A DNA stretch of 8,423 nucleotides from an uncultured Saprospiraceae bacterium (lineage in GTDB: Bacteria; Bacteroidota; Bacteroidia; Chitinophagales; Saprospiraceae): the NCBI GenBank assembly GCA_937959095.1, contig CALGLY010000165.1, positions 1-8,423 on the forward strand, written 5' to 3'. A program made the position numbers and the translations under genes. This document shows, piece by piece, positions 6,627-8,423 of this stretch. Numbering within the stretch: position 1 is the first letter of the stretch; every line of letters starts with the position of its first letter. The notes under the pieces were generated by a model. The model did not search any database, was not told where the DNA came from, and was given only the letters and a program-made list of their open reading frames with translations.

Positions 6627-8279
6627 ATGAAAAACTACATCTCGCTATTATGCTGCTTTTTTTTGATAAGTAATGTTTATGCACAGCACATAAAATACGA
6701 AGAAGAAATATTAGATGATGCCTATCTTGCTGTACCCAAAAATCAGCGTATCACAGGCCCTGCCTATGGGTTCAAAAGTGCATTTATAGAAACTATACAA
6801 GTGAATGTAGATGAAAATGGCAATGATATTATCGGTGATGCAGCAAACGAACCATCCTTAGCGATTGACCCGACGAACCCGAACCGTATGGCGATAGGTT
6901 GGCGACAGTTCGAGACCATAGAAAGTAATTTTCGGCAAGCGGGAAATGCGTACACCGAAGATGCGGGACAAACTTGGACAATGCAAAGTCCAATAGAACC
7001 CACTGTTTTTCGTTCTGATCCTGTACTAGATACCGATAGTGAAGGCAATTTTTACTACAATAGCTTAAGCAATGATTTTAGATGCCATGTTTTCAAAACT
7101 ACACATCCAGCAAGCTGGGAAAACAAGACTTTTGCTTATGGTGGCGATAAGCAATGGATGGTGATTGATAAAAGCCCTAGGTCTTCCAATGGGCAAATCT
7201 ATGCCTATTGGAAACAATCCTCTTCCGTTTGTCAGCCTGGTTCCTTCACTCGCTCTGTAGATGGTGGTGAGAGCTATGAAAGCTGTGTGCCTGTGCCTAG
7301 TAATCCTGTACGCGGCACACTTGCGGTCGATAATGAGGGCAACGTTTACGCTGCTGGACAAGTAAATAATGGCTTTAGAATTTTAAAATCAAGTACGGCA
7401 AGCGATTCAAATCAGCCTATTACTTGGGAATTGAATAAGGAACTCAATTTAGGTGGCGTATTAGCTGCTTATGAAGGGCCAAACCCACGTGGCATGCTTG
7501 GCCAAGTATGGGTAACTACGGATAATTCTTTTACGGAAACAGATGGTAATGTCTATGTAGTTGCGACCGTGAAACAGAATAGCAATAATGACCCTTCTGA
7601 CATCATGTTTACTCGCAGCACTAATGGCGGAGAGACATGGGAAACTCCAATTCGTATTAATGACGATAATTCAGAAAGCAATTGGCAATGGTTCGGTACG
7701 CTATCAGTTGCTCCTAATGGACGCATAGATGTGGCTTGGCTCGATTGTCGAGAATTTGAAGGAAATGTCGCTTCCGCGCTCTATTATTCAACTTCTACAG
7801 ATGGTGGTCTCACTTGGTCAGAGAATATTCAACTTAGTGAATCCTTTGACCCGCATATAGGCTGGCCCAATCAAGAAAAAATAGGCGACTACTACCAAAT
7901 GATTTCTTCTGAAGCAGGCGCACACCTAGCGTGGGCAGCAACCTTCAATGGTGGACAAGATGTCTATTACAGCTTTATTCCTGTTGAAATAGAAACAGCG
8001 ACTAGTGAGCTTTTGAAAGATAAGACTTGGACAATTGCAGTTTCTCCAAACCCCATTGATAAAGATGGAACTATTACTATAGAAAATGCTCCAAGAGGCA
8101 ATTTTCAGTTCGATTTTTTTGATTTGTATGGCAAAAAAGTACATCAGTTTCAGCACAGCTTTTCAAATGGAATAGCGTGTATCAATTGGTCAGCAATGGA
8201 TTTGGCAAAAGGTGTTTATTTATTGTATGTACGGGATGCGCATGGGAGAGGAAGAGTGATAAAAATAGTGATGGCTTAA
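6627..8279 (+). CDS. Secreted Asp-box (BNR/sialidase-like) beta-propeller protein with T9SS sorting domain
   Basis: A 550-residue exported protein. The ATG at 6627 is chosen because it gives a clean signal peptide (MKNYISLLCCFFLISNVYA, cleavage before Gln20); upstream in-frame TTG (6585) and ATG (6591) would add 14 or 12 residues and lie inside the hairpin. Residues about 60-455 form a sialidase-type propeller with four Asp-box motifs: YTEDAGQTW (109-117), RSVDGGESY (209-217), TRSTNGGETW (329-338) and STSTDGGLTW (388-397). Asp boxes are structural turns, not catalytic residues. The FRIP/YRIP motif and an obvious arginine triad of true exo-sialidases were not seen, so sialidase activity is doubtful; a carbohydrate-binding or other propeller role is possible. 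Residues about 467-550 are a type A T9SS C-terminal domain (VSPNPIDKDG, FDLYGKKV, LAKGVYLLYVRD, ending RVIKIVMA), so cell-surface anchoring or release is expected. Confidence 0.9.
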   Translation: MKNYISLLCCFFLISNVYAQHIKYEEEILDDAYLAVPKNQRITGPAYGFKSAFIETIQVNVDENGNDIIGDAANEPSLAIDPTNPNRMAIGWRQFETIESNFRQAGNAYTEDAGQTWTMQSPIEPTVFRSDPVLDTDSEGNFYYNSLSNDFRCHVFKTTHPASWENKTFAYGGDKQWMVIDKSPRSSNGQIYAYWKQSSSVCQPGSFTRSVDGGESYESCVPVPSNPVRGTLAVDNEGNVYAAGQVNNGFRILKSSTASDSNQPITWELNKELNLGGVLAAYEGPNPRGMLGQVWVTTDNSFTETDGNVYVVATVKQNSNNDPSDIMFTRSTNGGETWETPIRINDDNSESNWQWFGTLSVAPNGRIDVAWLDCREFEGNVASALYYSTSTDGGLTWSENIQLSESFDPHIGWPNQEKIGDYYQMISSEAGAHLAWAATFNGGQDVYYSFIPVEIETATSELLKDKTWTIAVSPNPIDKDGTITIENAPRGNFQFDFFDLYGKKVHQFQHSFSNGIACINWSAMDLAKGVYLLYVRDAHGRGRVIKIVMA

Positions 8280-8318
8280 GTACTTAGGAACGACTAAAAA
8301 ATAACTTATAACACTTTT

Positions 8319-8416
8319 CGATTTCTTTTGAATTTATACTTCGTTAAAAATACTCGCCATAGCCTTGCTATGTCTGCGTTTTTTGCCTCGTCTAAATCCA
8401 AAATAAATTCGAAATC
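8319..8416. repeat. Long imperfect palindromic intergenic repeat, copy B
   Basis: It begins 40 nt after the propeller stop. Outer arms: GATTTC (8320-8325) with GAAATC (8411-8416) and GAATTTAT (8330-8337) with ATAAATTC (8403-8410), separated by a 4-nt bulge. Middle: an A-run at 8346-8350 faces a T-run at 8379-8384. Core: CATAGC (8358-8363) with GCTATG (8367-8372) around a 3-nt loop. The whole could fold into one hairpin of about 97 nt. It shares its pattern with copy A at 3109-3160. It may also slow or end transcription from the propeller gene, though no terminal T-run is seen after it. Confidence 0.55.
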
Positions 8417-8423
8417 TGTTACA

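Noticed and set aside
7065..7361. A 98-codon minus-strand frame inside the propeller gene.
   Set aside because: It lies antisense to clear Asp-box coding sequence and has no recognisable features.

Overview
The window looks like chromosomal DNA from a Bacteroidota bacterium, probably a free-living, possibly marine, Cytophagia- or Saprospiria-type organism. Four things point there: two secreted proteins that end in type IX secretion (T9SS, Por) sorting domains, a TonB-dependent receptor that opens with a carboxypeptidase-regulatory-like domain, moderately AT-rich DNA with weak Shine-Dalgarno sequences, and a TAnnTTTG-type promoter box. The genus cannot be fixed from the sequence.

Layout. The left half is on the minus strand: a TonB-dependent outer-membrane receptor (28-2859), and upstream of it a cysteine-rich M43 (pappalysin/cytophagalysin-type) zinc metalloprotease with a T9SS signal (3247-5211). 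The 387-nt gap between them holds a strong minus-strand intrinsic terminator, a candidate promoter and a 5'-leader with alternative hairpins, so the two genes are probably separate transcription units. A 793-nt, very AT-rich gap (5212-6004) separates this pair from two plus-strand genes: a flavodoxin-fold NAD(P)H-dependent FMN reductase (6005-6544) and a secreted Asp-box (BNR) beta-propeller with a T9SS signal (6627-8279), which is often auto-annotated as a sialidase but lacks the visible sialidase signature. A 15-bp perfect hairpin lies between them.

The secreted protease, the secreted propeller and the receptor would fit extracellular use of protein or glycoprotein, but nothing in the sequence ties them into one locus and the reductase is a housekeeping-type enzyme. 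No defence system, CRISPR array, RNA gene or complete insertion sequence was recognised.

The unusual content is between the genes. The best item is a 158-bp element (5724-5881) with 21-bp perfect terminal inverted repeats, flanked by AAT on both sides and palindromic throughout, which looks like a MITE. Two further palindromes (about 3109-3160 and 8319-8416) share a common pattern and look like members of a dispersed repeat family placed in gene 3' regions.
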